Source of the DNA: an uncultured Pelagibacteraceae bacterium
GTDB lineage: Bacteria; Pseudomonadota; Alphaproteobacteria; Pelagibacterales; Pelagibacteraceae
Length of the DNA stretch: 64,000 bases
NCBI GenBank assembly: GCA_902598315.1
Contig: CACKBP010000001.1
Coordinates: 97,565 to 161,564 of the forward strand
Direction: 5' to 3'
Shown here: positions 52,422-60,977 of the stretch, piece by piece
Numbering within the stretch: the first letter of the stretch is position 1
How the letters are laid out: the number at the start of each line of letters is the position of its first letter
The notes under the pieces: generated by a model
The model's database searches: none
Told to the model about the DNA's origin: nothing
Seen by the model: only the letters and a program-made list of their open reading frames with translations
Translations under genes and position numbers: made by a program

Positions 52422-53048
52422 GTGACTAATCAAATGTTTCCAACAGACTATATAATATTTTTACAAATCATTTTATTTTTATTTATTTCTCCAGGTCCGC
52501 CTAGGGTTGTCATAGTTTCACACACATTGAATTATGGATTAAATAGATCTGTTTGGACTGCTTTGGGAGATATATCTGCAAATACCATCCAAGCTATTTT
52601 AGTAGTTTTTTTAATTGGTTCTTTTTTAAGCGATAACCCACAAGTCCTTTACTATTTAAAATGGGCGGGAATATTTTATATAATTTATTTAGCCTATGAC
52701 ACTTTTAATTCTAAAATAAAAAGTTTTAGTTCTAAAAATCAAAATTTAAAATCACCACTATCATTTTATAAAGATGGATTATTAGTTGCTGGCTTAAGTC
52801 CTAAAGCTCTTTTATTTTTTGGAACAATTTTTCCCACTTTTATTAATTTCGGATCAAATATTATTTCACAGTTTTTAATATTATTAATTACATACGTGGT
52901 TTTAGATTTTTTAACGTTAATGATTTATGGATTAGCAGCTGAAAAAATTTCTGTATGGTTAAGAAGCAAACCAAAGCTATTAAATACAATTTCTGCGTGT
53001 GTTCTTTTAATTTTAGCAGTTTACATTGCTGCGACACAGAATTTTTAA
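52422..53048 (+). CDS. LysE/RhtB-family amino acid exporter
   Basis: 208 aa with about six membrane helices. N-terminal ISPGPPRVVIVSHTLNYGLNRSVWTALGDISANTIQAI is the LysE/RhtB signature (usually PGP-x-x...G-x-x-x-G-x-x-x-A-x-G); SPKALLFFGTIFPTFI follows. The start is GTG at 52422 or ATG at 52434, same frame. It exports an amino acid or related compound, substrate unknown, and is followed by the livK cassette in the same direction but with a separate promoter. Confidence 0.85.
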   Translation: MTNQMFPTDYIIFLQIILFLFISPGPPRVVIVSHTLNYGLNRSVWTALGDISANTIQAILVVFLIGSFLSDNPQVLYYLKWAGIFYIIYLAYDTFNSKIKSFSSKNQNLKSPLSFYKDGLLVAGLSPKALLFFGTIFPTFINFGSNIISQFLILLITYVVLDFLTLMIYGLAAEKISVWLRSKPKLLNTISACVLLILAVYIAATQNF

Positions 53049-53061
53049 TCAATTCTAACTG

Positions 53062-53090
53062 TTGTCAAAATCTCTATTTCTTGTTTTAAT
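53062..53090 (+). promoter_or_regulatory. Candidate livK operon promoter
   Basis: TTGTCA (53062-53067), a 17-base spacer and TTTAAT (53085-53090), with livK ATG at 53134 preceded by AGAAGGGAA. The leader is very AT-rich (repeated TTAATTAA). Confidence 0.5.
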
Positions 53091-53133
53091 TATTTAATTT
53101 TTAATTAATTAATTAATAACAAGAAGGGAAATA

Positions 53134-54375
53134 ATGAATAAAATAGCAAAACTATTTGTTACATTTATTTCAGCAATAACTTTAGCACTTGTTTCTTTTA
53201 CTTCTTCTTTTGCAAAAGTAGAAGGCGAATACATTGTGTTAGGTTCTGCAATATCTCTTACAGGTAAATACTCTTCAAATGGAGTTCATACTCAAAATGG
53301 TTATAACATGGCCGTTGACAGAATTAACAAAATGGGTGGAGTAGAAGTACAAGGTAAGAAATACAAGTTTGAGATCATTTACTATGATGATGAGTCAAAC
53401 CCAAAAAGAGCCGCTCAGTTAGCTGAAAGACTAATTAAACAAGATGGCGTTCATTACATGCTTGGACCATACAGTTCAGGTCTAACGAAAGCCATTGCAC
53501 CAGTAACCGAGAAATATAAAATTCCTATGGTTGAAGCGAATGGTGCATCTAGATCTTTATTTACTAAAGGATATAAATATTTGTTCGCGGTGTTATCACC
53601 AGCTAACCAATACCTTGAAGTAGCTATCGATTTAGCGGTAGAAAAAAACGGTGGTAAAGGAGTAAAAATTGCTCAAGCATTTGAACAAGATGCTTTCTCT
53701 CAAGACGTGAGACTTGGTATTTTAGATGCAGCGAAAAGAACTGGATCTGAGATAATCATCGATGACAAACTACCAAAAGAACTTAACGATATGGCAGCTA
53801 CATTGGCTAAAGTAAAAGCTGTTAAGCCAGATGTGCTTGTTGTATCAGGTCACACAAAAGGTGCACTAACTGCAATCAGACAAATTTCTGAAATGAAAGT
53901 TGATGTTCCTATGTTAGCGATGACACACTGTGATGCTGCAAAACTTTCTAAACAACACGGAAAGAAATCAGAATTCGCATTGTGTGCTTCTCAGTGGCAC
54001 AAAAATTTATCTTACAAAGATAAATTCTTTGGCTCTGGTAAGAAATACGCTAAAGACTTCCAAAAAGAATTTGGATATGACCCGCCATATCAATCAGCAG
54101 AGTCTTCTGCAGCATTGTTAGTTTTTAAAGATGCGTTCGAGAGAGCAAATTCTTTTGATAGAGATGCAGTTAGAGATGCGCTAGTTGATACAGAAATGCA
54201 AACTTTCTATGGAAACATTAAATTTGGACCTGGTGGCCAAAACGTTGCTAAGCCAATGATCTTGTTCCAAGTAAGATGTAAAGGCGATGATTGTGAGAAT
54301 AGAGTAGTGGCTCCTACAAAATGGGCTTCTGATAAATTCTATCATCCAATCCCGAAATGGTCTGAAAGAAGCTAA
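53134..54375 (+). CDS. livK: Branched-chain amino acid (or amide)-type ABC transporter substrate-binding protein
   Basis: Periplasmic binding protein of a Liv-type importer, 413 aa. Signal peptide ends around ALVSFTSSFAKVEGE (about residue 28). Peripla_BP_6 features: VLGSAISLTGKYSSNGVHTQNGYNMAVDRIN and IIYYDDESNPKRAAQLAERLI, then GPYSSGLTKAIAPVTEK. Four cysteines in the second half (HCDAAKL, ALCASQW, RCKGDDCEN) may form disulfides. Ligand is not fixed by sequence. Followed by a strong hairpin terminator before livH, as is usual for an abundantly made binding protein. Confidence 0.92.
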   Translation: MNKIAKLFVTFISAITLALVSFTSSFAKVEGEYIVLGSAISLTGKYSSNGVHTQNGYNMAVDRINKMGGVEVQGKKYKFEIIYYDDESNPKRAAQLAERLIKQDGVHYMLGPYSSGLTKAIAPVTEKYKIPMVEANGASRSLFTKGYKYLFAVLSPANQYLEVAIDLAVEKNGGKGVKIAQAFEQDAFSQDVRLGILDAAKRTGSEIIIDDKLPKELNDMAATLAKVKAVKPDVLVVSGHTKGALTAIRQISEMKVDVPMLAMTHCDAAKLSKQHGKKSEFALCASQWHKNLSYKDKFFGSGKKYAKDFQKEFGYDPPYQSAESSAALLVFKDAFERANSFDRDAVRDALVDTEMQTFYGNIKFGPGGQNVAKPMILFQVRCKGDDCENRVVAPTKWASDKFYHPIPKWSERS

Positions 54376-54392
54376 TAACTTCTGAATAATTT

Positions 54393-54426
54393 GAAAAGCC
54401 CCTAGTTTTCTAGGGGCTTTTCTTTT
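54393..54426 (+). terminator. Intrinsic terminator/attenuator between livK and livH
   Basis: GAAAAGCCCCTAG-TTTT-CTAGGGGCTTTTC, a perfect 13-bp inverted repeat followed by TTTT. It ends 18 bases before the livH ATG at 54444. It would end most transcripts after livK and let a minority read into the membrane and ATPase genes, setting binding protein in excess. Confidence 0.88.
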
Positions 54427-54443
54427 ATAAGTTTTAAAATTTT

Positions 54444-55337
54444 ATGGACTTTCTTATTTTTAAAGCTCCAATGTTAATGGTCCAAGCATCATTGGACGGA
54501 ATCCTTTTAGGTATTTTATTTGCATTGATTGCATACGGAATGGCTCTCCAATGGGGTGTGATGAATATAATTAACATTGCGCAAGGTGATTTAGTAATTC
54601 TTGGAGGTTATATTGCATACACCATATACCTTTGGGGAATTCATCCAGCTTGGGGAGTTATTATTTCTCCAATTTTAATGTTTTTTGTTGGATGGGGACT
54701 TTATAAACTTGTAATTAATAAAGTTGTAGACAGAGACTTATTTATTTCCATTTTAGCAACTTTTGGAATAGCTATTGTTTTCCAACAATTAATGAATTTT
54801 ATTTTCGGTGCAGATGTGGTTGTAGCACAATCTGAATACGGAACAACAATGTTATTTGATAACTCGGTTACTTTACCTAATTCAAAAATATTCTCTGCTT
54901 TTATAAGTGTTTTATACGCAATCGCTCTAGTTATATACATGAAGAAATCTAAACTTGGACGAGCAATTAGAGCTACAGCACAAAATGCAAGAGCTGCAAA
55001 AATTTTAGGTGTAGATACAGAGAAAGTTTATGCAGCAACGTTTGGAATTAACGCTGCATTATGTGGAATTGCAGGAGCTTTAATTTCAATCACTCTTACC
55101 CTTCATCCATATGTTGGGCTTCCTTACACTGTTAGATCTTTCATGATAGTTATTGTTGCAGGTCTCGGAAACTTACCTGCGGTAGCAGTTTCAGGGATGG
55201 GGTTAGGTCTTTTTGAGGAATTTGCTGATTATATTTTAGGAACAGAATTTAGAATAGGAGCAGTATTTTTACTCTTAGTCTTAATATTAGTTTACAGAAG
55301 ATTTAAACTTTCGAAAAAAAGGGAATATTTGAAATAA
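54444..55337 (+). CDS. livH: Liv-type ABC transporter permease LivH
   Basis: 297 aa integral membrane permease with about eight helices. The family pattern MQASLDGILLGILFALIAYGMALQWGVMNIINIAQGDLVILGGYIAY and the EAA-like loop GRAIRATAQNARAAKILGVDTEKVYAATFGINAALCG are present. It starts after the livK terminator and ends directly before livM (no gap). Confidence 0.94.
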   Translation: MDFLIFKAPMLMVQASLDGILLGILFALIAYGMALQWGVMNIINIAQGDLVILGGYIAYTIYLWGIHPAWGVIISPILMFFVGWGLYKLVINKVVDRDLFISILATFGIAIVFQQLMNFIFGADVVVAQSEYGTTMLFDNSVTLPNSKIFSAFISVLYAIALVIYMKKSKLGRAIRATAQNARAAKILGVDTEKVYAATFGINAALCGIAGALISITLTLHPYVGLPYTVRSFMIVIVAGLGNLPAVAVSGMGLGLFEEFADYILGTEFRIGAVFLLLVLILVYRRFKLSKKREYLK

Positions 55338-56402
55338 ATGGATAAAGTAAAACAAAAGGATTTAATTTTATACTCAGGTCTAATTATTTTAGGTTTAGCC
55401 GCACCTTATTTATTTTCTGCTTTTAAAGTTCAACTTACATATCTTTGTGTTCTGATTGTTCTAGCAATGACTTGGAACTTACAAGGTGGAGAGATGGGCT
55501 ACAACACTTTTGGAAATATCCTCTTCTATGGTTTAGGAATGTACCTTACAGCCTCAGTTCAAGTAGGAATGTTTTTCCCATTGGCTGAGTGGACTGAAAG
55601 TGGCGGAGAAAAAACATTTGTTCACACAACTGCACAATATTTTCAAGGAATAGGTGTCGGATTATTAGTTTCAGCAATTGTCCCAGCTGTTATTGCTGGC
55701 GCTATAGGTTACGCTATTTTAGGATTGAGAGGCCATTACTTTGCTATCTGCACTTTAGGTTTGGGTATCGCGGCAGGTGAAATTGCTGGCGGAATAGAAA
55801 TTATTGGAGCTGGTCAAGGTTTCACAACACCACCTTTTCCTGCTGAAATAGTTGACACAGAAGCTAGAGGAAAATTTTTCTACTTTTTAAGTTTCGCATT
55901 ACTAGTGGGAACATTTATTTTTGTTAAATACATTTACGGTTCTAGATTTAGATTAATTTTAAATGCAATTAGAGATAATGAGGATAAAGCGGAAGCTATG
56001 GGTATCCAAACTATGAAATATAAAATTGTAGGTTGGATGTGCTCAGCCTTCTTCTGTGGTCTTGCAGGCGGAATTATGGGTGGATTAATTGGATATATAG
56101 ACTCAACCGATGTTGCATTTGATGGAAGAGAGATGGGAGTATTTATGGTTCTCATGGCAATACTTGGCGGTAAAGGAACTTTGTGGGGACCAGTAATTGG
56201 TGCAACTTTATTCCATTTTTTCAAAGAAGGACTTTGGACGTTAATATTAGGCTGGCAATATGTTGCGCTAGGAGTTTTAATTGTTGTAATCGTAGTTTAT
56301 TTCCCAGAAGGATTAATGGGTTGGTTGCGAGAAAAATATCCTGAAAGATTTGGTGAAGTGATAGATGAAAAAGATCGTAAAGCACAAGTGGAATTAAAAT
56401 GA
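55338..56402 (+). CDS. livM: Liv-type ABC transporter permease LivM
   Basis: 354 aa second permease subunit, with nine or ten helices. Family patterns: LAMTWNLQGGEMGYNTFGNILFYGLGMYLTA, LRGHYFAICTLGLGIAAGEIA and the cytoplasmic loop ILNAIRDNEDKAEAMGIQTMKYKIVGWMCSAFFCGLAGG. The start immediately follows the livH stop; the stop overlaps livG by 4 bases. Confidence 0.94.
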   Translation: MDKVKQKDLILYSGLIILGLAAPYLFSAFKVQLTYLCVLIVLAMTWNLQGGEMGYNTFGNILFYGLGMYLTASVQVGMFFPLAEWTESGGEKTFVHTTAQYFQGIGVGLLVSAIVPAVIAGAIGYAILGLRGHYFAICTLGLGIAAGEIAGGIEIIGAGQGFTTPPFPAEIVDTEARGKFFYFLSFALLVGTFIFVKYIYGSRFRLILNAIRDNEDKAEAMGIQTMKYKIVGWMCSAFFCGLAGGIMGGLIGYIDSTDVAFDGREMGVFMVLMAILGGKGTLWGPVIGATLFHFFKEGLWTLILGWQYVALGVLIVVIVVYFPEGLMGWLREKYPERFGEVIDEKDRKAQVELK

Positions 56403-57133
56403 GCATATTACAGGTTAAAAATGTAAGTAAATCTTTCGGCGGTGTTCAAGCTAACGTAGATATTTCTGTTTCGGTAGAACAGGGATCTATAGTTGGCTTA
56501 ATAGGACCTAATGGTTCAGGTAAAACTACTTTATTTAATTCTATTGTTGGAACTCATCCGATTGATAAAGGATCAATAGTTTTTGATAATACAGAAGTTT
56601 CTGAAATGCCTGTGCCAGCAGTCGCTAAACTTGGTTTGTTAAGAACTTTTCAACAAACAAGAATTTATTCAAAACTTAACTGCGTAGAGAATATGCTAAT
56701 AAGTCACAAAGCTAGTGACTCAGGATTTATTTTTGCAAAAGTACCTGCTGAACTTACTGAAAAAGCAGAAAATATTTTAAACTTTGTAGGTCTTTATCAA
56801 AAAAGAAATTTGAGAGCAGGTGATTTATCATTTGGGCAACAAAAATTATTAGAATTAGCAATGGCTTTGATGAATGAGCCTAAAATGCTTTTATTAGACG
56901 AGCCTACAGCTGGAATTAATCCAACTTTAATTAACGGAATTATAGATAGATTAATTAAAATAAATAAAGATTATGGAATTACTTTATTAGTCATAGAGCA
57001 CAATATGAAAGTAATTATGAGTTTAGCACAAAAAATTTTCTGTTTAGCCCATGGTAAAATGCTAGCAGAGGGTTCTCCAGATCAAATTAAAAACGATAAG
57101 CGAGTAGTTGATGCTTATTTAGGAGCGCAGTAA
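56399..57133 (+). CDS. livG: Liv-type ABC transporter ATP-binding protein LivG
   Basis: 244 aa ATPase. Walker A VGLIGPNGSGKTTLFNSIVG (about 34-53), the Liv-type LRTFQQTRIYSKLNCVENM Q-loop region, signature LSFGQQKLLELAMALM, Walker B MLLLDEPTAGINPTLI and the H-loop LVIEHNMKVIMSLA. Pairs with LivF to power uptake. The start overlaps livM (ATGA), the stop overlaps livF (TAATG). Confidence 0.95.
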   Translation: MSILQVKNVSKSFGGVQANVDISVSVEQGSIVGLIGPNGSGKTTLFNSIVGTHPIDKGSIVFDNTEVSEMPVPAVAKLGLLRTFQQTRIYSKLNCVENMLISHKASDSGFIFAKVPAELTEKAENILNFVGLYQKRNLRAGDLSFGQQKLLELAMALMNEPKMLLLDEPTAGINPTLINGIIDRLIKINKDYGITLLVIEHNMKVIMSLAQKIFCLAHGKMLAEGSPDQIKNDKRVVDAYLGAQ

Positions 57134-57918
57134 TGGCAAATCAATATGATGTTTTAGGTAAAGCACCTGGTTTAGAAGACTTAAATAAATTATCTCCAAG
57201 TGATGTTCATCTAACCATAAGAGGCTTAAATGCTGGCTATGGAAAAATGGAGATACTTCATAATTTTGACTTAACAGTAAGTAAGGCTCAATCCTTATGT
57301 TTAATAGGACCTAACGGTGCGGGAAAGTCTACAATACTTCATTCTATTTATGGTTTTACAAATATTTTTGACGGAAAAATTGAATTAGAAGGAAATGAAA
57401 TTACGACATTAACTCCTGCACAGAAACTTAGCAAAGTGGGCATAGCTTATATCTTACAAGATAACTCAGTATTTCCTGATATGACAGTTGAGGAAAATCT
57501 TTTAATGGGTGGATACATTAAAGATAAACAAGACGAGGCTTATGAAGAAGCTGAAAGAATTTTTCAAAAATATGAGAGATTAAGAAATAGAAGAAATCAA
57601 CCTGCAAAAGTTTTATCAGGTGGCGAGAGAAGATTATTAGAAATTTCAAGAGCGTTAGTTATGAAACCATCAGTTTTATTAGTAGATGAACCATCAATAG
57701 GTTTGGAACCAAAATATATAAATATGGTTTTTGAAATTTTAGAAGATCTTCAAAAAGCAGAGAAGAAAACGATAATACTCGTAGAACAAAACGCAAAAAA
57801 AGGTTTAGAGTTTGCAGATATAGGGTACGTTTTAGTATCAGGCCAAACAGCTATTGCAGGAAAAGGGGATGATCTTTTAAAAAATCCAGACGTAGGAAGA
57901 TTATTCCTTGGTGGATGA
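57133..57918 (+). CDS. livF: Liv-type ABC transporter ATP-binding protein LivF
   Basis: 261 aa ATPase with an N-terminal extension of about 25 residues (MANQYDVLGKAPGLEDLNKLS...). Walker A CLIGPNGAGKSTILHSIYGF (about 57-76), YILQDNSVFPDMTVEENLLMGG, signature VLSGGERRLLEISRALV, Walker B VLLVDEPSIGLEPKYI, H-loop replaced by ILVEQNAKKGLEFAD, which is normal for LivF. The stop overlaps azlC by 4 bases. Confidence 0.94.
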   Translation: MANQYDVLGKAPGLEDLNKLSPSDVHLTIRGLNAGYGKMEILHNFDLTVSKAQSLCLIGPNGAGKSTILHSIYGFTNIFDGKIELEGNEITTLTPAQKLSKVGIAYILQDNSVFPDMTVEENLLMGGYIKDKQDEAYEEAERIFQKYERLRNRRNQPAKVLSGGERRLLEISRALVMKPSVLLVDEPSIGLEPKYINMVFEILEDLQKAEKKTIILVEQNAKKGLEFADIGYVLVSGQTAIAGKGDDLLKNPDVGRLFLGG

Positions 57919-58619
57919 TTAACTCACAAGCTTTCTTCACAGGTTTAAAATCTTTAAAAGGTGCAAGAAGTCCAGCGTTACCTTTGGCGGCATGTTTTGT
58001 TGCTTTAGGAGCTTTGCTTAAAGATGCTGGATTTAACATTCAACAAAGCGCAGCCTCAAGTTTTTTTACATACGCATTACCGGGTCAGTTAGTAATGGCG
58101 GAGTCATTATTATTAGGCGCATCTATTGTAAATATTTTTTTAGCAGTTTGGCTAGTTAATTTTAGACTTTACCCAATGACAGTTTCTTTATTTCCTTTAC
58201 TTGAGCATAAATCACAACCTAAATGGAAATATTATTTGTCTTGTCACTTTCTTGCAGTCTCATCGTGGTTAATCGCTAAAGACACCTACAAAAAGATTAA
58301 TGCAAAATATCGAATAGATTTTTGGATAGGTATTGGCACGGGAACTTGGTTAACAGCTGTTCTAATGACAGTTATTGGTTACCTAGCAGCAGATCTTTTA
58401 AATAAAGAAATGTTAATTGGATTGGCGATTGTAAATCCAATTTATTTTTTTTGTATGATGATAGGTGCCATGAAAAACATAGCCATATCTATTTCGGTAA
58501 TTTTAGGAACAACTTTAGGACCAGTTATTTATTTATTTTCTACTGAGTGGTCATTATTATTTGCTGGATTGATAGCAGGGACGGTTGCTTATTTATTTGG
58601 AGAAAAAGATGGTAAGTAG
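57915..58619 (+). CDS. azlC: AzlC-family permease (large subunit of branched-chain amino acid exporter)
   Basis: 234 aa, about six helices. N-terminal FFTGLKSLKGARSPALPLAACFVALGALLKDAGFNIQQSAASSFFTYALPGQLVMAESLLLGASIVNIFLAVWLVNFRL is the AzlC pattern. With AzlD it forms an exporter of branched-chain or related amino acids. It overlaps livF (ATGA), so an exporter is cotranscribed with an importer; direction and ligand are known only from the family. Confidence 0.88.
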   Translation: MINSQAFFTGLKSLKGARSPALPLAACFVALGALLKDAGFNIQQSAASSFFTYALPGQLVMAESLLLGASIVNIFLAVWLVNFRLYPMTVSLFPLLEHKSQPKWKYYLSCHFLAVSSWLIAKDTYKKINAKYRIDFWIGIGTGTWLTAVLMTVIGYLAADLLNKEMLIGLAIVNPIYFFCMMIGAMKNIAISISVILGTTLGPVIYLFSTEWSLLFAGLIAGTVAYLFGEKDGK

Positions 58620-58935
58620 TCAAATTATAATTTTTGCCATAATAGCAACTTCAATTGCTACATATATATCTAGATTCATGGGAGCACTTACCTCAGAAAA
58701 AGTTAGTGTAAAATCAAAAATTTTTAAATGGTTTAATTGTGTTGCTTATTCAACCTTGGCTGCATTACTTGGAAGAATGATAATATTTCCTGCTGGAGTT
58801 TTAGCTGAGTCAGAGCTTACAATTAGACTAATAGTATTCCTTACTTGCATTGCAATATTTATAATATCTAAAAAAAACTTAGTAATACCCACGGTTACTT
58901 CTGCGATTTTACTAAGCTTTTTGACTAACATTTGA
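58609..58935 (+). CDS. azlD: AzlD-family protein (small subunit of branched-chain amino acid exporter)
   Basis: 108 aa from the ATG at 58609 (MVSSQIIIFAIIATSIATYISRFMG); the track start at 58585 adds eight polar residues from the azlC frame overlap. Four membrane helices, with the AzlD pattern TYISRF...FKWFNCVAYSTLAALLGRMI. Overlaps azlC by 11 bases and is the last gene of the liv-azl run. Confidence 0.85.
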   Translation: MVSSQIIIFAIIATSIATYISRFMGALTSEKVSVKSKIFKWFNCVAYSTLAALLGRMIIFPAGVLAESELTIRLIVFLTCIAIFIISKKNLVIPTVTSAILLSFLTNI

Positions 58936-58954
58936 TTTATGGTAAAATTACAAA

Positions 58955-59011
58955 ATGGAACCAATACTAGCAATTTTTATTGTTTTGTGGATTATGGGCA
59001 CTATTGATTAA
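58955..59011 (+). CDS. Possible 18-aa hydrophobic peptide before csiD
   Basis: ATG at 58955 to TAA at 59011, MEPILAIFIVLWIMGTID, a single possible membrane helix, with its stop directly adjoining the next ATG. It is below track length and lacks a strong Shine-Dalgarno. It may be a leader that couples translation of csiD, or chance. Confidence 0.3.
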   Translation: MEPILAIFIVLWIMGTID

Positions 59012-59908
59012 ATGAGCTTTTCATTATCATATCATAATAATTCGAAGAGAGTTCGAGTAATTAAGTTAAACGAAAGTGATCTTGATAGGTTGATTTTTCC
59101 TTTTAAAAAACATTCAATTTTATCTTTAGAATATAAACCTTTTTCTAGATTCAGTTTGGCAAAAAGCTTAGATGAGGTATTTCAAAATAAGTTAAGTAAA
59201 ACTCTAAACGATATTCTTAATGACCGTAATACAGGAACTGCAATTGTTGAACCCGACATAAAGAATAAAAAATTTGATAAAGATTTTTTAGTCAAGCTCT
59301 CCACAGGTCTTGCCTATCTAATTGGCAAACCTAACTTTGACTCCATGACAGGTAAATACTATGCAAGATTTCATGTAAAGCATCAAGATAGTAGTGATTC
59401 TTACCTTAGAAAAGCTTACACAAATTTAGATCTTCACACTGACGGAACTTACGTTAAAGAGAAAACTGATTGGATTATAATGACAAAAATGGAAGAACAG
59501 AATGTCGGTGGAGGAGAAAGTGTAATTTTACATTTAGATGATTGGGAACATTTGGAAGATTTAAGTAATGATCCTGTGGGTCAAGAAGATTTCGTATGGG
59601 GATCACCTAAAAGTAAAAATGTTGATTATAAAGTTGAACATCCAGTATTTTCAAAAGATAAAAACGGCAAGCCAATTATTTCCTATATTGATCAATTTCC
59701 TGAACCAAAAAATATGAAACAAGGTTTGTTTTTACAGAAACTATCAGATTCTTTAGAACAAAGTAAAAATAAAATAAGCTTTCCGCTACCTGTTGGATCG
59801 ACAATTTTCTCAAATAACTATTTTTGGTTGCATGGAAGAAAAGCTTTTAAGGAGCATTCTGGGTTATCAAGAGAGTTACTTAGAATAAGAGGAACTTTTT
59901 TTCATTAA
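59012..59908 (+). CDS. glaH: CsiD/GlaH-type Fe(II)/2-oxoglutarate-dependent glutarate 2-hydroxylase
   Basis: Non-haem iron dioxygenase that hydroxylates glutarate to L-2-hydroxyglutarate with 2-oxoglutarate and O2, in lysine/glutarate breakdown. 298 aa, slightly shorter than E. coli CsiD. Diagnostic blocks: YARFHVKHQDSSDSYLRKAYTNLDLHTDGTYV (Fe ligands His and Asp in HTDGTYV), TKMEEQNVGGGESVILHLDDWE, WGSPKSKNVDYKVEHPVF and SNNYFWLHGRKAF (distal His) with SRELLRIRG (2-oxoglutarate Arg). lhgO is not nearby. It precedes the tct transporter. Confidence 0.85.
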   Translation: MSFSLSYHNNSKRVRVIKLNESDLDRLIFPFKKHSILSLEYKPFSRFSLAKSLDEVFQNKLSKTLNDILNDRNTGTAIVEPDIKNKKFDKDFLVKLSTGLAYLIGKPNFDSMTGKYYARFHVKHQDSSDSYLRKAYTNLDLHTDGTYVKEKTDWIIMTKMEEQNVGGGESVILHLDDWEHLEDLSNDPVGQEDFVWGSPKSKNVDYKVEHPVFSKDKNGKPIISYIDQFPEPKNMKQGLFLQKLSDSLEQSKNKISFPLPVGSTIFSNNYFWLHGRKAFKEHSGLSRELLRIRGTFFH

Positions 59909-59915
59909 TACACAG

Positions 59916-59944
59916 TTGACTCTGGATTAGTTATTTATTTTAAT
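59916..59944 (+). promoter_or_regulatory. Candidate tctC promoter
   Basis: TTGACT (59916-59921), a 17-base spacer and TTTAAT (59939-59944), 30 bases before the tctC ATG at 59975, which has GGGGGAAA as ribosome-binding site. It lies in the 66-base gap after glaH, so tctC can be transcribed on its own. Confidence 0.55.
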
Positions 59945-59974
59945 GTGAATAATTAATAAACACAGGGGGAAATA

Positions 59975-60967
59975 ATGTTTAATAAGTTCAAAAAACTTAT
60001 CAGCTTAGTTTTCGCGGCTGTTCTTTTAACTTCAGTTTCAAATACTTCTTTCGCAGCTGACAAATTACACTTTGTAATTGGCGGTGGCGCTGGTGGTGGT
60101 TGGGATGGAACTGCTAGAGGAACTGGTGAAGCTTTAACTAAAGCTGGTTTTTTAAATAGCGCATCATTTGAAAATATGTCAGGTGGTGGTGGAGGAAAAG
60201 CTTTATCATATATGATAAATACGAAACCTTCAGATACGATTTTAGTTCAATCAACTCCATTGGTTCTTAGATCAATAACTAGACACTCTGGTTATGTAGA
60301 TAAGAAGAACGCAGCAAAGGTTACATCTTACAAAGATGTAGTACCAATAGCTGGTGTAATTGGTGATTACGGTGCAATTGTTGCAGCTAAAAACTCACCA
60401 TACAATTCTTGGAAAGATGTAGTTGCTGCTTACAAAGCAAATCCTAAGTCGGTAAAAATGGCTGGCGGATCTGTTAGAGGAAGTATGGACCATTTAATTG
60501 GTGCTTTGGCATTTAAAGAAGCTGGTGCTAATCCAAATGATGTTGTTTACATTCCTTACGATGCAGGTGGTAAAGCATTAGCAGGACTTTTATCTGGTGA
60601 AACTCAAATTCTTTCTACTGGTTTGGGAGAAGTAATGGGAGCAAGAGATCAAGTGAAAATTCTTGGTATTACAGCACCCAAAAGAGTTGCTGATGCTCCT
60701 GATGTTCCAACTTTAAAAGAGCAAGGAACAAATGCAATCTTTGTAAATTGGAGAGGTTTCTTTGGCCCTCCAGGTATGAGTGACGGTGAGAGAAAGAAAA
60801 TTGCTAAAATGTTAGGCGATGTTCAAAAAACACCTGAATGGGAAGCTGTCAGAAAAAGAAATGCTTGGGTAAATATTTATAACCCAGATAAAAAATTCGT
60901 TAAATTTTTAGAAAAGCAAACAGTTGAGATGACTGGTTTGTTAAAAAATTTAGGCGTAATTAAATAA
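59975..60967 (+). CDS. tctC: Tripartite tricarboxylate transporter substrate-binding protein (TctC family)
   Basis: Periplasmic binding protein of a TTT secondary transporter. 330 aa. Signal peptide MFNKFKKLISLVFAAVLLTSVSNTSFAADK, then DKLHFVIGGGAGGGWDGTARGTGEAL, SGGGGGKALSYMIN, and the TctC pattern KMAGGSVRGSMDHLIGALAFKEAG...YDAGGKALAGLLSGETQI. Glycine-rich ligand loop. Ligands of the family are di- and tricarboxylates; here a C5 acid is a guess from the neighbouring glaH. Followed by a hairpin that overlaps the tctB start. Confidence 0.9.
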   Translation: MFNKFKKLISLVFAAVLLTSVSNTSFAADKLHFVIGGGAGGGWDGTARGTGEALTKAGFLNSASFENMSGGGGGKALSYMINTKPSDTILVQSTPLVLRSITRHSGYVDKKNAAKVTSYKDVVPIAGVIGDYGAIVAAKNSPYNSWKDVVAAYKANPKSVKMAGGSVRGSMDHLIGALAFKEAGANPNDVVYIPYDAGGKALAGLLSGETQILSTGLGEVMGARDQVKILGITAPKRVADAPDVPTLKEQGTNAIFVNWRGFFGPPGMSDGERKKIAKMLGDVQKTPEWEAVRKRNAWVNIYNPDKKFVKFLEKQTVEMTGLLKNLGVIK

Positions 60968-60977
60968 ATAGTTAAGG

